Assembly (NCBI GenBank): GCA_937907415.1
Contig: CALCHY010000393.1
Coordinates: 1 to 11,021 of the forward strand
Length of the DNA stretch: 11,021 nucleotides
From: an uncultured Trueperaceae bacterium
GTDB taxonomy: Bacteria; Deinococcota; Deinococci; Deinococcales; Trueperaceae
Reading direction: 5' to 3'
Shown: piece by piece, positions 5,143-11,021 of the stretch
How the letters are laid out: the number at the start of each line of letters is the position of its first letter
Position numbering within the stretch: the first letter of the stretch is position 1
Program-made: the position numbers and the translations under genes
The notes under the pieces: generated by a model
Told to the model about the DNA's origin: nothing
The model's database searches: none
Seen by the model: the letters and a program-made list of their open reading frames with translations, nothing else

Positions 5143-6216
5143 TTAGTCGGCGAGGAAGCCGCGGAGGTTGGGTTTTGGGTTGCGGAACTCGGCGAACTTG
5201 AGTTTGCGGAGGGCGCGTTGTTCGATCTGCCGGACGCGTTCGCGGGTGACGCCTACGAGGCGGCTGACTTCGTCGAGGGTGTGCTCGTGCCCGTCGCCGG
5301 CGAGGCCCTTGCGGAGCCTGACGATGTCGGCTTCGCGTTCCTCGAGCTTGTCGAGGGCGGCGTGCAGTCGCTCGCGGAGGAGTTGTTCGGTTGCGGTTTC
5401 GAGGGGGTCGTGCGTGTCGTCTGTGAGGATGTCGACGAGGGTGGTGTCGCCTTCGTCACCGATGGGTGTTTCGAAGCTGGTGGGGTCGTTGAGGGCGTAG
5501 GAGATGGTCTTCTCGACCTTGTCGGCGGTCCACCCGTCGCCGAGGTTGGCGGCGATCTGTTCGGGGGTGGGGTCGGCCTGCAGGTCTTGCTCGAGCATGC
5601 GCCGGGTGCGGTTGATTTTGGAGAAGCTTTCGTGGATGTGGACGGGGAGGCGGATGACTTTGCCTTGGTCGGCTACGGCGCGGTTGATGCTCTGGCGGAT
5701 CCACCAGGTGGCGTAGGTGCTGAACTTGAAGCCGCGCTTGTAGTCGAACTTGTCGGCGGCATGCATGAGCCCGCGGTTGCCTTCCTGGACGAGGTCGAGG
5801 ATGGGCATGCCGCGGCGGAACTGCTTCTTGGCGATGCTGACGACCAGGCGGAGGTTGGCGTTGATGAGCTGCTCGCGGGCGGCCGAGGCGTCTTCGGTGA
5901 CGCGTTGGTAGTGGCGGCGTTCGCGGTCGCTGAGGTCGGCGCGTTTCTCGAGCATTTCGGTGGCGGCTTGGCCGGCGTCGATGCGGCGGCCGAGGTCGAT
6001 CTCTTCTTCGTGCGTGAGGAGGGGGACGCGGCCGATCTCGTTGAGGTACTGGCGAACACTGTCGAGCGCGACGTTCTGGCTGGGGTTCTCAGCCTCTTCG
6101 GTGTCGTTGTCCTCGAGCTCGAGTTCTTCTTCGTTGGTGTTCTGGGGCTCGAGGTCGTCTGCGTCGAGGTGGGAGCGGTTGTGGTTGGGGCGTGAGTGGT
6201 TGGGTGTGGGGTGCAT
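5143..6216 (-). CDS. rpoD: Principal-type RNA polymerase sigma factor (sigma-70 group 1 or 2, SigA-like)
   Basis: Directs RNA polymerase to -10/-35 promoters. The 357-aa product has an acidic linker (1-50), region 1.2 (DSVRQYLNEIGRVPLLTHEE, 52-71), region 2 (about 114-190, with DLVQEGNRGLM and FSTYATWWIRQSINRAV for -10 recognition and melting), region 3 including the finger PIGDEGDTTLVDIL, and region 4 (280-345, HTH DEVSRLVGVTRERVRQIEQ for -35 binding). It resembles Thermus SigA but has a very short segment between regions 1.2 and 2.1 and no clear region 1.1. I chose ATG 6216 because GGAGG lies 5 nt upstream; GTG at 6252 is also in frame but would lie only about 13 nt from the predicted start of transcription. 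Whether this is the housekeeping sigma or an accessory paralogue is not decided; the neighbourhood of insertion sequences and broken genes favours the latter. Confidence 0.93.
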   Translation of the reverse strand: MHPTPNHSRPNHNRSHLDADDLEPQNTNEEELELEDNDTEEAENPSQNVALDSVRQYLNEIGRVPLLTHEEEIDLGRRIDAGQAATEMLEKRADLSDRERRHYQRVTEDASAAREQLINANLRLVVSIAKKQFRRGMPILDLVQEGNRGLMHAADKFDYKRGFKFSTYATWWIRQSINRAVADQGKVIRLPVHIHESFSKINRTRRMLEQDLQADPTPEQIAANLGDGWTADKVEKTISYALNDPTSFETPIGDEGDTTLVDILTDDTHDPLETATEQLLRERLHAALDKLEEREADIVRLRKGLAGDGHEHTLDEVSRLVGVTRERVRQIEQRALRKLKFAEFRNPKPNLRGFLAD

Positions 6217-6271
6217 TTTGGCCTCCGGCGGACTTCGTAGGTGCTTTATCACCTTTTCCTGTCTTGCCTGG

Positions 6272-6300
6272 AGTATCGCAGACTGATAATGCTTTGTCTA
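6272..6300 (-). promoter_or_regulatory. Sigma-70 promoter of the sigma factor gene
   Basis: Minus strand: -35 TAGACA (6295-6300), 17-nt spacer, -10 GATACT (6272-6277) with an extended TGC just before it. Five of six -35 and four of six -10 bases match consensus. Transcription would begin near 6265, giving a leader of about 49 nt to the ATG at 6216. Confidence 0.65.
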
Positions 6301-6339
6301 GTCCCCCAACGACACATGCAAAATTGATAATACGCTTTG
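6284..6339 (-). repeat. Pair of direct repeats at the sigma promoter (possible operators)
   Basis: Minus strand CAAAGCATTATCA (6284-6296) and CAAAGCGTATTATCA (6325-6339) are near copies spaced 41 bp start to start, about four helical turns. The first lies within the promoter spacer and touches the -35 box. A perfect palindrome CTTCATGAAG (6376-6385) lies further upstream. These could be regulator sites; none is recognised. Confidence 0.4.
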
Positions 6340-6470
6340 CAGGGTTCTTTGGCGTGCAGCACGGCTTCTGTGCATCTTCATGAAGCTGGTGTTCGTGGGT
6401 GTGGCGTGTTGATCGAGACAAGTTCGCCCCTATACGTCACCCTAGCCGGGCGCTAACTGGATGGGGCGGC
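6340..6470. other. Intergenic stretch upstream of the sigma promoter
   Basis: Between the sigma promoter region and the methyltransferase relic I see no gene and no intrinsic terminator. Apart from the palindrome at 6376-6385, this stretch is probably degraded sequence from the deleted part of the methyltransferase gene. Confidence 0.4.
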
Positions 6471-6633
6471 TTAGTCCGTGTTCTCGATCAGGCGGGACGA
6501 GTCAATGTGGATGTTGGCTCGGTACGCATAGGCATGACGCTACTGGTGGAAACACCACAATGCGGGCGTGCTCGTTGCGCTCTAGGCCGCAGCTTGCGCT
6601 GCCAGCGTCACAGAAGAAGTCGATGATGTTCAC
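6471..6633 (-). pseudogene. Relic of the N-terminus of a DNA (cytosine-5) methyltransferase
   Basis: From GTG at 6633 the frame reads MNIIDFFCDAGSASCGLERN. This matches the SAM-binding motif I region of C5 methyltransferases (typically DLFCGAGG-xxx-GLExAG) at the usual place near the N-terminus. After ARIVV it loses sense, but another frame reads RHAYAYRANIHIDSSRLIEN before TAA at 6471-6473. That fits the following family segment (ACxTYRxN then a conserved acidic position). A frameshift lies between the parts, an extra TAG precedes the second part, and the catalytic PCQ motif and everything after it are missing. The GTG overlaps the stop of the zinc-ribbon gene as GTGA (6630-6633), so the methyltransferase was probably coupled to it. 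Motif recognition by eye; no alignment was run. Confidence 0.5.
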
Positions 6634-7064
6634 GCCGCTGCGGCCTTCGTTCCCCTACGGCGCCGGGGCGCGACGAACACCACGTGGCAGTCGAGGCACT
6701 CGCGCAGCTCCTCGCGCTCCGGGTCGCGGTTGGGGTCGATCAGTCGGTCCTTCTTGAGCGGGTAGGCCATGCTGCTGAGGCAGTAGGGGCAGGTGTCGAG
6801 CCCGACGCGCTCCTGCTCGGCTGGGGACAGGAAGCGGTCCTCGCCCCAGCGCAAGCCGGTCATGTCGGCGAGGGCGCGCGCGAGCTCGAGGGTCTCCTGC
6901 TTGTAGGCGTTGAGGCGCTCGTACCAGGCGTCGTCTTCGCCGCACGGCAGGTGGTGTGGCGGGTTGGCGTACGCGTGGGTGATGTCTTCGAGGCGGTCGA
7001 GGATCTCGGCGCGGAGGTTGTTGGCGGTGGGCTTGGCGGGTGGGTACTGGCGTTCGATGGCTTC
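6630..7064 (-). pseudogene. 3' part of a zinc-ribbon gene interrupted by the IS21 element
   Basis: The frame runs open from the IS edge (EAIERQYPPAKPTANN...) through a helical stretch (WYERLNAYKQETLELARALA) to a zinc ribbon and the TGA at 6630. The ribbon has CPYC and CLDC separated by 27 residues and ends CLDCHVVFVAP, closely like CLHCDVAFTRVLP in the gene at 1904-1557. After removal of the IS and one copy of the GCGGG duplication, it joins in frame to the 5' part at 9482-9345, giving a 190-codon product. From inside this fragment an ATG at 6863 could still start a 77-aa ribbon-only protein, but no good ribosome site supports it. The methyltransferase relic overlaps its stop. Confidence 0.75.
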
Positions 7065-7131
7065 GCGGGTGTCAACGCCGGTTCAGTCTTGGACGCTTTC
7101 GCCGGTTCGTGCTTTACGCTTTCGCCGGCGC

Positions 7132-7923
7132 CTAGGTCATGGTGTCCTCCAGGTTGATCGGTTGGGGTAGGCCGGTTTGCTTGCGGTGGCGTTGGCGGTA
7201 TGAGTCGCCTCGGATGTTGATGGTGGTGGAGTGATGCAAGAGCCGATCGAGCAGCGCTACTGCCAGAACGCTGTCGGGGAAGATCTCGTGCCACTGGCCG
7301 TAGCTCTTGTTGCTGGTGATGATCGTTGACTTCTGGGCGGCGTAGCGTTTGTTGATGGCTTCGAACAAGAAGGTGGCGTCCTCGCGCTCCAGCGGCTGGA
7401 AGCCGACCTCGTCGAGAACGAACAGGTCAGCCCTAAGCAACGTGGTGTGAAGCACGTGCAGGCGGTTCTTCTCCCGCGCTGCACGCGCTTTGTTGATGAG
7501 GTCGTGAAGGGTAAGGAAGTAGACCCGATGCCCGTTCTCGATCGCCTTAAGCGTCAGGCCGATAGCTATGTGAGTCTTGCCGACTCCGGTCGGGCCAAGG
7601 ATCAGCACGTTCTGGCCCTGGCGAAGAAACCGCAATGTGGCGAGCTCCTCGATGGTGGCCTTGGGAACGCTGGCCTGCGCCTCGAAGTCGAACTCCTCCA
7701 GGGTCTTCTTGGCCGGAATGCCGCTCAGTTTCAGGTTGGCGGCCACGCGCCTCTCAAAGCGCGCGGTCAGTTCGGTGGTGAAGAGCTGGTCCAAGAGCCA
7801 AGTAGCGCTTCGCTCTTCGCGCGCGGCCTTCTCCAGTAAGGGGTCGAGCTCGGCCAGCGCGGCGTCGAGCCGTAAGCTCTCGAACTGCTCCCTGACTCTC
7901 TCGTAGTGCGCCGCTTCGCTCAC
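7132..7923 (-). CDS. istB: IS21 helper ATPase IstB
   Basis: The 263-aa AAA+ ATPase, related to DnaC and DnaA, selects target DNA and stimulates the IstA transposase. Walker A is GPTGVGKT (110-117), Walker B is LFVLDE (167-172), and TIITSNK provides the sensor region; the C-terminal segment with LLDRLLHHSTTINIRGDSYR is typical of IstB. The GTG start at 7923 overlaps the istA stop as GTGA (7920-7923), the usual translational coupling in this family, with GGAG 7 nt upstream. It ends about 60 bp before the left end of the element and shows no damage. Confidence 0.95.
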   Translation of the reverse strand: MSEAAHYERVREQFESLRLDAALAELDPLLEKAAREERSATWLLDQLFTTELTARFERRVAANLKLSGIPAKKTLEEFDFEAQASVPKATIEELATLRFLRQGQNVLILGPTGVGKTHIAIGLTLKAIENGHRVYFLTLHDLINKARAAREKNRLHVLHTTLLRADLFVLDEVGFQPLEREDATFLFEAINKRYAAQKSTIITSNKSYGQWHEIFPDSVLAVALLDRLLHHSTTINIRGDSYRQRHRKQTGLPQPINLEDTMT

Positions 7924-9185
7924 GCGCTCTCCAGCAGGCGCTCGTACTCGGCTAGGCTCCTAGTCTGAACCACCGGCGCGGCGGCGTAAGGTGCAGCGGC
8001 GTCGGTTGGCGCCTGCCGAAACCCCCTGCGTGGCGCCCGTGGGTTGGCTGGGCGGCGGCTGGCGAGGCGGATCGCCGCCTGATGCTCAGGCAGCGTCACG
8101 CGCGCCCCGGCGGCGGCCAGGCGGTGCTGCGCGATCACTTGGCCGTTATGGATGACCTCGAACGCCTCGCCGACCTCCAGCCGTTGCACGCGCACGTGCA
8201 CCATGCGGCCAACCGCCTTCGGCGGCACGCTGTAAGCCGATCCGGCCAGGCGCACGTGGCTGTCGCTCTGGACTTTGCGGATCAGGAGCTCGCGAGTGTC
8301 GAACCTGGGCGTGGCGGCCGCCGGCCGAAGCGCCTTGACCTCATGCGCGAACCTGTCGATCGGCCGCTCTCTCGTGGTCCCGTGAACTCGCACGTTCGCC
8401 ACGCTAGAGAGCCAGGCGTCGAGCTGGGCGTTGAGGTCACCAAGGTCGGTGAACTCGCGGCCCACCAGGAACGAGCCTTTCAGGTACTTAACGCCGCTCT
8501 CCACCTTGCCCTTAGCCCTAGGCCAGTAAGGTGGGCACGCCACCGGCAGGCTGCCGTAATGCTCGCAGAAGTCCAGGAAGCTACTGTTGAACTTCACGCC
8601 CTCGCCCAAGGCGTGCCGGTCAACGGCGGTCTTCATGTTGTCGACCAGCAGCTCCTTGGGCACCCCCAGGCGCTCGAACGCCTCCCGCAGGCACGCTAAG
8701 AGCACCGGCTGCTTCATGCTGGTGGTGAAGCGCGCGAACATCATCCGCGAGTAGCCCAGCACCAGCACGAAGGCGTAGAGCTTCTTCCTGACGCCGTTCT
8801 CGGTGATGGTGCCGCACTCGCCCCAGTCCAGTTGCGCCTGCCGGCCCGGCAGGGTCTCGAAGCGCTCGATCACCTGCCTGACCTGCTCGCCCTTCTGCTG
8901 CCTAACGAACTCCTTCAGGATGCTGATCCCACCCGCGTAACCGAGTTCCTTGATCTCGCGCAAGAGCACCGTCGCCGGCAGGTCGAACTCCGAAAGCCGA
9001 TCAGCGACGTAACCCTTGAACGGATCCAGCTTCGACGGCTTCACGGCCTTCTCCGTAACCGGAGCCGCCTTCAGCACGTTGTAGACCGACTGGCGGCTCA
9101 CGCCGTAACGCCGCGCGATCACCGCCTTGGGCACCCCGTCCAACACTTCCCTTTTCATGCGTAGCCTGACCTCTCGTGATATCAA
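7920..9185 (-). CDS. istA: IS21 transposase IstA (DDE)
   Basis: Catalyses cutting and joining of the IS ends. From the proposed start the protein is 421 aa: N-terminal HTH (about 17-40, AVIARRYGVSRQSVYNVLKA), then an RNase-H-like core with D120 (QLDWGECG), D182 (LLVDNMKT) and E229 (AKGKVESGVKYLKG), the DDE triad, and a C-terminal strand domain (SAYSVPPKAVGRMVHVRV). The frame is open to 9302, but I chose TTG at 9185 because a strong AAGGAGGGAGG (about 9195-9205) lies 9 nt upstream; ATG at 9158 is a second alternative. The stop overlaps istB. An inverted repeat TTACTAA-N5-TTAGTAA (9257-9275) lies upstream in the element and may be regulatory. Confidence 0.94.
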   Translation of the reverse strand: MISREVRLRMKREVLDGVPKAVIARRYGVSRQSVYNVLKAAPVTEKAVKPSKLDPFKGYVADRLSEFDLPATVLLREIKELGYAGGISILKEFVRQQKGEQVRQVIERFETLPGRQAQLDWGECGTITENGVRKKLYAFVLVLGYSRMMFARFTTSMKQPVLLACLREAFERLGVPKELLVDNMKTAVDRHALGEGVKFNSSFLDFCEHYGSLPVACPPYWPRAKGKVESGVKYLKGSFLVGREFTDLGDLNAQLDAWLSSVANVRVHGTTRERPIDRFAHEVKALRPAAATPRFDTRELLIRKVQSDSHVRLAGSAYSVPPKAVGRMVHVRVQRLEVGEAFEVIHNGQVIAQHRLAAAGARVTLPEHQAAIRLASRRPANPRAPRRGFRQAPTDAAAPYAAAPVVQTRSLAEYERLLESA

Positions 9186-9256
9186 CCGAGGTGGCCTCCC
9201 TCCTTGGAGCTTCAGCAACCCCAAGGGTAAAAGGGAGGCCCCTCGCCATCCCAGAA

Positions 9257-9275
9257 TTACTAATCCTGTTAGTAA
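9257..9275. promoter_or_regulatory. AT-rich inverted repeat upstream of istA
   Basis: TTACTAA (9257-9263) and TTAGTAA (9269-9275) form a perfect 7-bp inverted repeat with 5-bp spacing. It is markedly AT-rich against the GC-rich surroundings and lies between the IS end and the istA ribosome site, where a promoter or operator is expected. Confidence 0.4.
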
Positions 9276-9344
9276 GCACGAGAACTGGACGGAAGTGTCC
9301 ACTTCCGACCGGCGATTCTGTCCAGGCTACGACTGGCGGCAACA

Positions 9345-9482
9345 GCGGGCGGCGCGGTGGAGCTCGGCGGTGGGGACGTGGCCTTTCAAGAGGTCGCGGA
9401 TGTCGCGAGCGGCCTGGGCGGCGCGGGCACGCCTGGCGGTTCGGTTCTGGATGATGGGGTGGTTGGTGGCAGCCTGTGGCAT
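9345..9482 (-). pseudogene. 5' part of the zinc-ribbon gene interrupted by the IS21 element
   Basis: ATG at 9482 with AAAGGA 6 nt upstream begins MPQAATNHPIIQNRTARRAR, then an Ala/Arg-rich helix (AAQAARDIRDLLKGHVPTAE) up to the IS. The 46 codons end exactly at the IS border; in the present sequence the frame runs five more codons into the IS and stops at 9327. Joined to 7064-6630 it makes a 190-codon gene. It has leader hairpin copy 3 (9535-9555) upstream. Confidence 0.8.
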
Positions 9483-9534
9483 AGGGCGTCCTTTCGGAGG
9501 GGTGTGTGCCCCCTCTTTCTTTTGACGCTCTGTT

Positions 9535-9555
9535 GCCCCCGGCAGGGGGCTTCTT
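9535..9555 (-). promoter_or_regulatory. Leader hairpin, copy 3
   Basis: Minus strand AAGAAGCCCCC-TGCC-GGGGGC, a 6-bp stem and 4-nt loop, 52 nt before the ATG at 9482. A second small hairpin (GGGG-CACACA-CCCC) lies between it and the ribosome site. Same set as 1911-1930 and 4611-4630. Confidence 0.5.
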
Positions 9556-9610
9556 GGCGCTTGGGGTGTGGCGCGAGGCTTCACGGCCTGGCAGGGTGTT
9601 GCGACTGTGC

Positions 9611-9626
9611 CTGGCCCCTGGGCCAG
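9611..9626 (-). terminator. Short hairpin after the Abi-like gene
   Basis: CTGGCCC and GGGCCAG form a perfect 7-bp inverted repeat with only 2 nt between, 20 nt after the stop at 9647. No U-run follows on the minus strand; a weak terminator at best. Confidence 0.35.
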
Positions 9627-9646
9627 TTCGTGTGCCTAGGTAGTTC

Positions 9647-10339
9647 TCAGGGCTGGGGGGTGGTGAGGGCGGCGATCTGTTCGAGGTGGGGCCGGAGGCC
9701 GTCTTTGTGCACCTGGAGGAACTTGTCACTGCACTTGAGGTAGTCGTGGACCTTGGGGTTGATCCACTTCGTGATGTTTCGCGCGGTGTGGTACTTCGTG
9801 ATTAGGTCTGGGTCATTGAAGACCGGCTCGTGGTGGAATGCGCGGTTACGTAGGGTTTGGACCGTGGTGACCAGCGGGTACAGGAACGGTACGTCGCTTT
9901 TGGGGGGAAGATGCGGGAACGCCTTCGCTAGGCGTTGGTCGGAATGCCAGTAGGAATGGAACACGCCTACGAACAGATTGACCCAAAAGCCCAGGCTGAG
10001 TTCAGCTATGACCCCGTCTGAGGAGATCCTCTTTCTCCGGTTAGTCAGATTTGCTTGGGCGTCAAGCAGTTGGGCGTAGCGGGTGGCGCTGAGATAGCCG
10101 GTGAACTGAGGGTTCTGGTACCAGGCGGAGCCGTAGTCTCTGACGAGTTGTTGGCTCACGCTGTTGCGGAAGGCGACCTCGAAGAGGTGCAGTGATGGGT
10201 AGAGCGCTTCGCAGAGGCTGATATCCCAGAGGTACCTTGCGAGAACGGTGGCGGGCGCGTCGCCCGGGGCCTGCCGGTAGCGAGTCAGGCGGGGTTTCGA
10301 AATGGCGGGTTGGACGAGTGGAAGGAGCGCGGCGGGCAC
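9647..10339 (-). CDS. Abi-like protein with a HEPN-type motif
   Basis: A 230-aa protein resembling proteins annotated as Abi family (Abi_2, AbiD/AbiF-like). The segment ARYLWDISLCEALYPSLHLF then EVAFRNSVSQQL (about 34-65) is typical. The C-terminal half has RNRAFHHEP (164-172), which contains the R-x4-H motif of HEPN ribonucleases (R164, H169). Family members cause abortive infection or act as toxins by cutting RNA; that role here is by homology only. The GTG at 10339 is the first start after an in-frame TGA, but its ribosome site is poor: AGGAGGGGGAG (about 10360-10370) is too far, about 20 nt. A solitary gene here, without an obvious antitoxin beside it. Confidence 0.75.
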   Translation of the reverse strand: MPAALLPLVQPAISKPRLTRYRQAPGDAPATVLARYLWDISLCEALYPSLHLFEVAFRNSVSQQLVRDYGSAWYQNPQFTGYLSATRYAQLLDAQANLTNRRKRISSDGVIAELSLGFWVNLFVGVFHSYWHSDQRLAKAFPHLPPKSDVPFLYPLVTTVQTLRNRAFHHEPVFNDPDLITKYHTARNITKWINPKVHDYLKCSDKFLQVHKDGLRPHLEQIAALTTPQP

Positions 10340-10438
10340 GACCCCGAAAGCGTATCACTCCCCCTCCTGTGAGGTTTTCTTGACCGGTGTACGCCGGAGC
10401 CTGTACCATGGGTTTGGCGTCCCGGGGCTACTCCGCTC

Positions 10439-10453
10439 CCGACTTGAAGTCGG
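10439..10453. promoter_or_regulatory. Perfect inverted repeat upstream of the Abi-like gene
   Basis: CCGACTT-G-AAGTCGG is a 7-1-7 palindrome in the 149-bp space between the terminator at 10488-10518 and the Abi-like gene. It may be an operator. I found no convincing minus-strand promoter nearby; on the plus strand TTGACC (10380-10385) with TACCAT 18 bp later could be a promoter, but no plus-strand gene follows. Confidence 0.3.
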
Positions 10454-10474
10454 TGATGAACCTCGGGTATGAAT

Positions 10475-10518
10475 CTCGAAAGAGAAAGTGGCTCGCGAGG
10501 CTTCGGCCTGCGAGCCAC
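10475..10518 (-). terminator. Intrinsic terminator of the gene at 10544-11021
   Basis: GTGGCTCGC (10488-10496) pairs with GCGAGCCAC (10510-10518); an inner AGGC/GCCT stem closes a tetraloop that reads TTCG on the plus strand and CGAA on the minus strand, making 13 bp with one bulged base. On the minus strand it is followed by TTTCTCTTTC, a U-rich tail. On the plus strand GAACTTTTG follows, so it may also act weakly in that direction. It starts 25 nt after the gene's stop. Confidence 0.75.
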
Positions 10519-10543
10519 GAACTTTTGTGGCGCCCGGCTCGGG

Positions 10544-11021
10544 TTAGCTGCGGTGATCGTGCAGTAGGGCCCAGGGCTCGTCGCTGGCGATGGGCCTGAC
10601 GGCCGTGCGGTCCTTGTTGAGTTCGAGGAACGCTTCGAGCCAGTTGGCGTCCCAGGTGGTGTCGTCTCCGGGTTCGGGGCCTTCGATGTACCCGAGGGCG
10701 TGGCTCATGCTGGGGTAGAGGTCGCCGCAGGGGTGGATGCCTTGAGGGATCTCGATGTCGCCGGTGTCGGGGTTCTTGGTGATCCACCAGCACACGGTTT
10801 GGCATTCTTCGCAGAGCATGTCGCCGCTCTTCTCTCGCTTGGTCATGTTGTCGCGGTCGTCGATTAGGCCGCAGGAGTCGCACTTGGCGAGGTCGTGCTC
10901 GGCGAGATCGATGTGGTTGAAGACGCTGGGGCGGTTCTGCTTGAGCCAGGCGAACGCTTCGTCCGGGTCGACGCTGACCTCGAAGCCGATGCTCTTGCGG
11001 CTGGCGCCGCCGCGGGCCTCG
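10544..11021 (-). CDS. Zinc-ribbon protein of unknown function, 5' end outside the window
   Basis: The frame is open from the window edge to TAA at 10544, giving at least 158 aa (EARGGASRKSIGFEVSVDPD near the edge, DEAFAWLKQNRPSVFNHIDL next). A first knuckle CDSC is followed 21 residues later by CEEC, forming a likely zinc ribbon; the remainder is acidic (YIEGPEPGDDTTWDANWLEA). Taking the ATG at 10846 as the start would split the ribbon between CDSC and CEEC, so the true start is upstream, beyond the window. A terminator follows directly. Function not recognised. Confidence 0.7.
   Translation of the reverse strand, partial: EARGGASRKSIGFEVSVDPDEAFAWLKQNRPSVFNHIDLAEHDLAKCDSCGLIDDRDNMTKREKSGDMLCEECQTVCWWITKNPDTGDIEIPQGIHPCGDLYPSMSHALGYIEGPEPGDDTTWDANWLEAFLELNKDRTAVRPIASDEPWALLHDHRS

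Larger units (their letters stand above)
7070..9344 (-). mobile_element. Complete IS21-family insertion sequence (2275 bp)
   Basis: Carries istA and istB. Both ends start with TGT read inward: TGTCAACGCCGG at 7070 and TGTTGCCGCCAG from 9344. The terminal 37 bp match as an imperfect inverted repeat (23 of 37 by eye), including an 8-bp block TCGCCGGT and TGGAC at the same spacing. The element is flanked by the 5-bp direct repeat GCGGG (7065-7069 and 9345-9349), a length known for IS21-family insertions. Sub-terminal repeats are present: ACGCTTTCGCCGG twice at the left (7093-7105, 7116-7128) and GGAAGT-GTCC-ACTTCC at the right (9291-9306). Both genes are intact, so it may be active. Confidence 0.93.

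Noticed and set aside
5050..6195. A 381-codon plus-strand open frame
   Set aside because: It lies antisense to the sigma factor gene, its translation is Val/Gly/Glu/Asp-rich low complexity caused by the GC-rich codons opposite, and it has no recognised domain.
6089..6421. A 110-codon minus-strand frame across the sigma promoter
   Set aside because: It overlaps the sigma gene start and a good promoter; no ribosome site or family resemblance.
8082..8699. A 205-codon plus-strand open frame
   Set aside because: Antisense to istA, whose identity and domain structure are certain.

Overview
The window is a GC-rich bacterial segment in which every gene I can support lies on the minus strand, so transcription runs from high to low coordinates. 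Two genes point to the phylum Deinococcota (Deinococcus-Thermus). One is a long SSB with two OB folds, 261 aa, close to the Thermus length. The other is a principal-type sigma factor whose region 4 (LRKGL, then HTLDEV and GVTRERVRQIE) resembles Thermus SigA. A genus cannot be fixed from the sequence alone. The surroundings look like decaying accessory DNA (genomic island, plasmid or old prophage): short unknown genes, two insertion sequences, and at least three broken genes.

Layout in transcription order. At 11021-10544 is the 3' part of an unknown zinc-ribbon protein, closed by a strong hairpin terminator at 10488-10518. At 10339-9647 is an Abi-like HEPN protein. At 9482-6630 is a second zinc-ribbon gene, cut in two by a complete IS21-family element (7070-9344, istA/istB, imperfect terminal inverted repeats, 5-bp target duplication GCGGG). 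Removing the IS restores one 190-codon frame. At 6633-6471 is a relic of the N-terminus of a DNA cytosine-5 methyltransferase. At 6300-6272 is a good sigma-70 promoter, followed by the sigma factor gene (6216-5143) and a 78-aa acidic protein (4969-4733). Next come a hairpin leader, a six-codon micro-ORF (MRKYIY) and a GC-rich hairpin, then an unknown 181-aa gene (4478-3933). At 3918-2023 is a lipoprotein gene carrying both an in-frame TAA and an inserted TnpB-only IS200/IS605-type element (about 2231-3487). At 1904-1557 is a third zinc-ribbon protein. At 1451-891 is a small exported HExxH metallopeptidase-like protein whose stop overlaps the start of ssb (894-109).

Three threads connect these parts. 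First, a near-identical small hairpin (GCCCC(C)-loop-(G)GGGGC flanked by AAGAAG or AGGAAG on the minus strand) lies upstream of two of the zinc-ribbon genes and of the micro-ORF, suggesting a shared leader element. Second, both IS insertions and the nonsense codon can be undone on paper to recover coherent ancestral reading frames. Third, sigma factor, SSB, Abi-type protein and methyltransferase relic are a cargo mix typical of plasmids, prophages or defence-rich islands. No tRNA, rRNA or CRISPR array was found.
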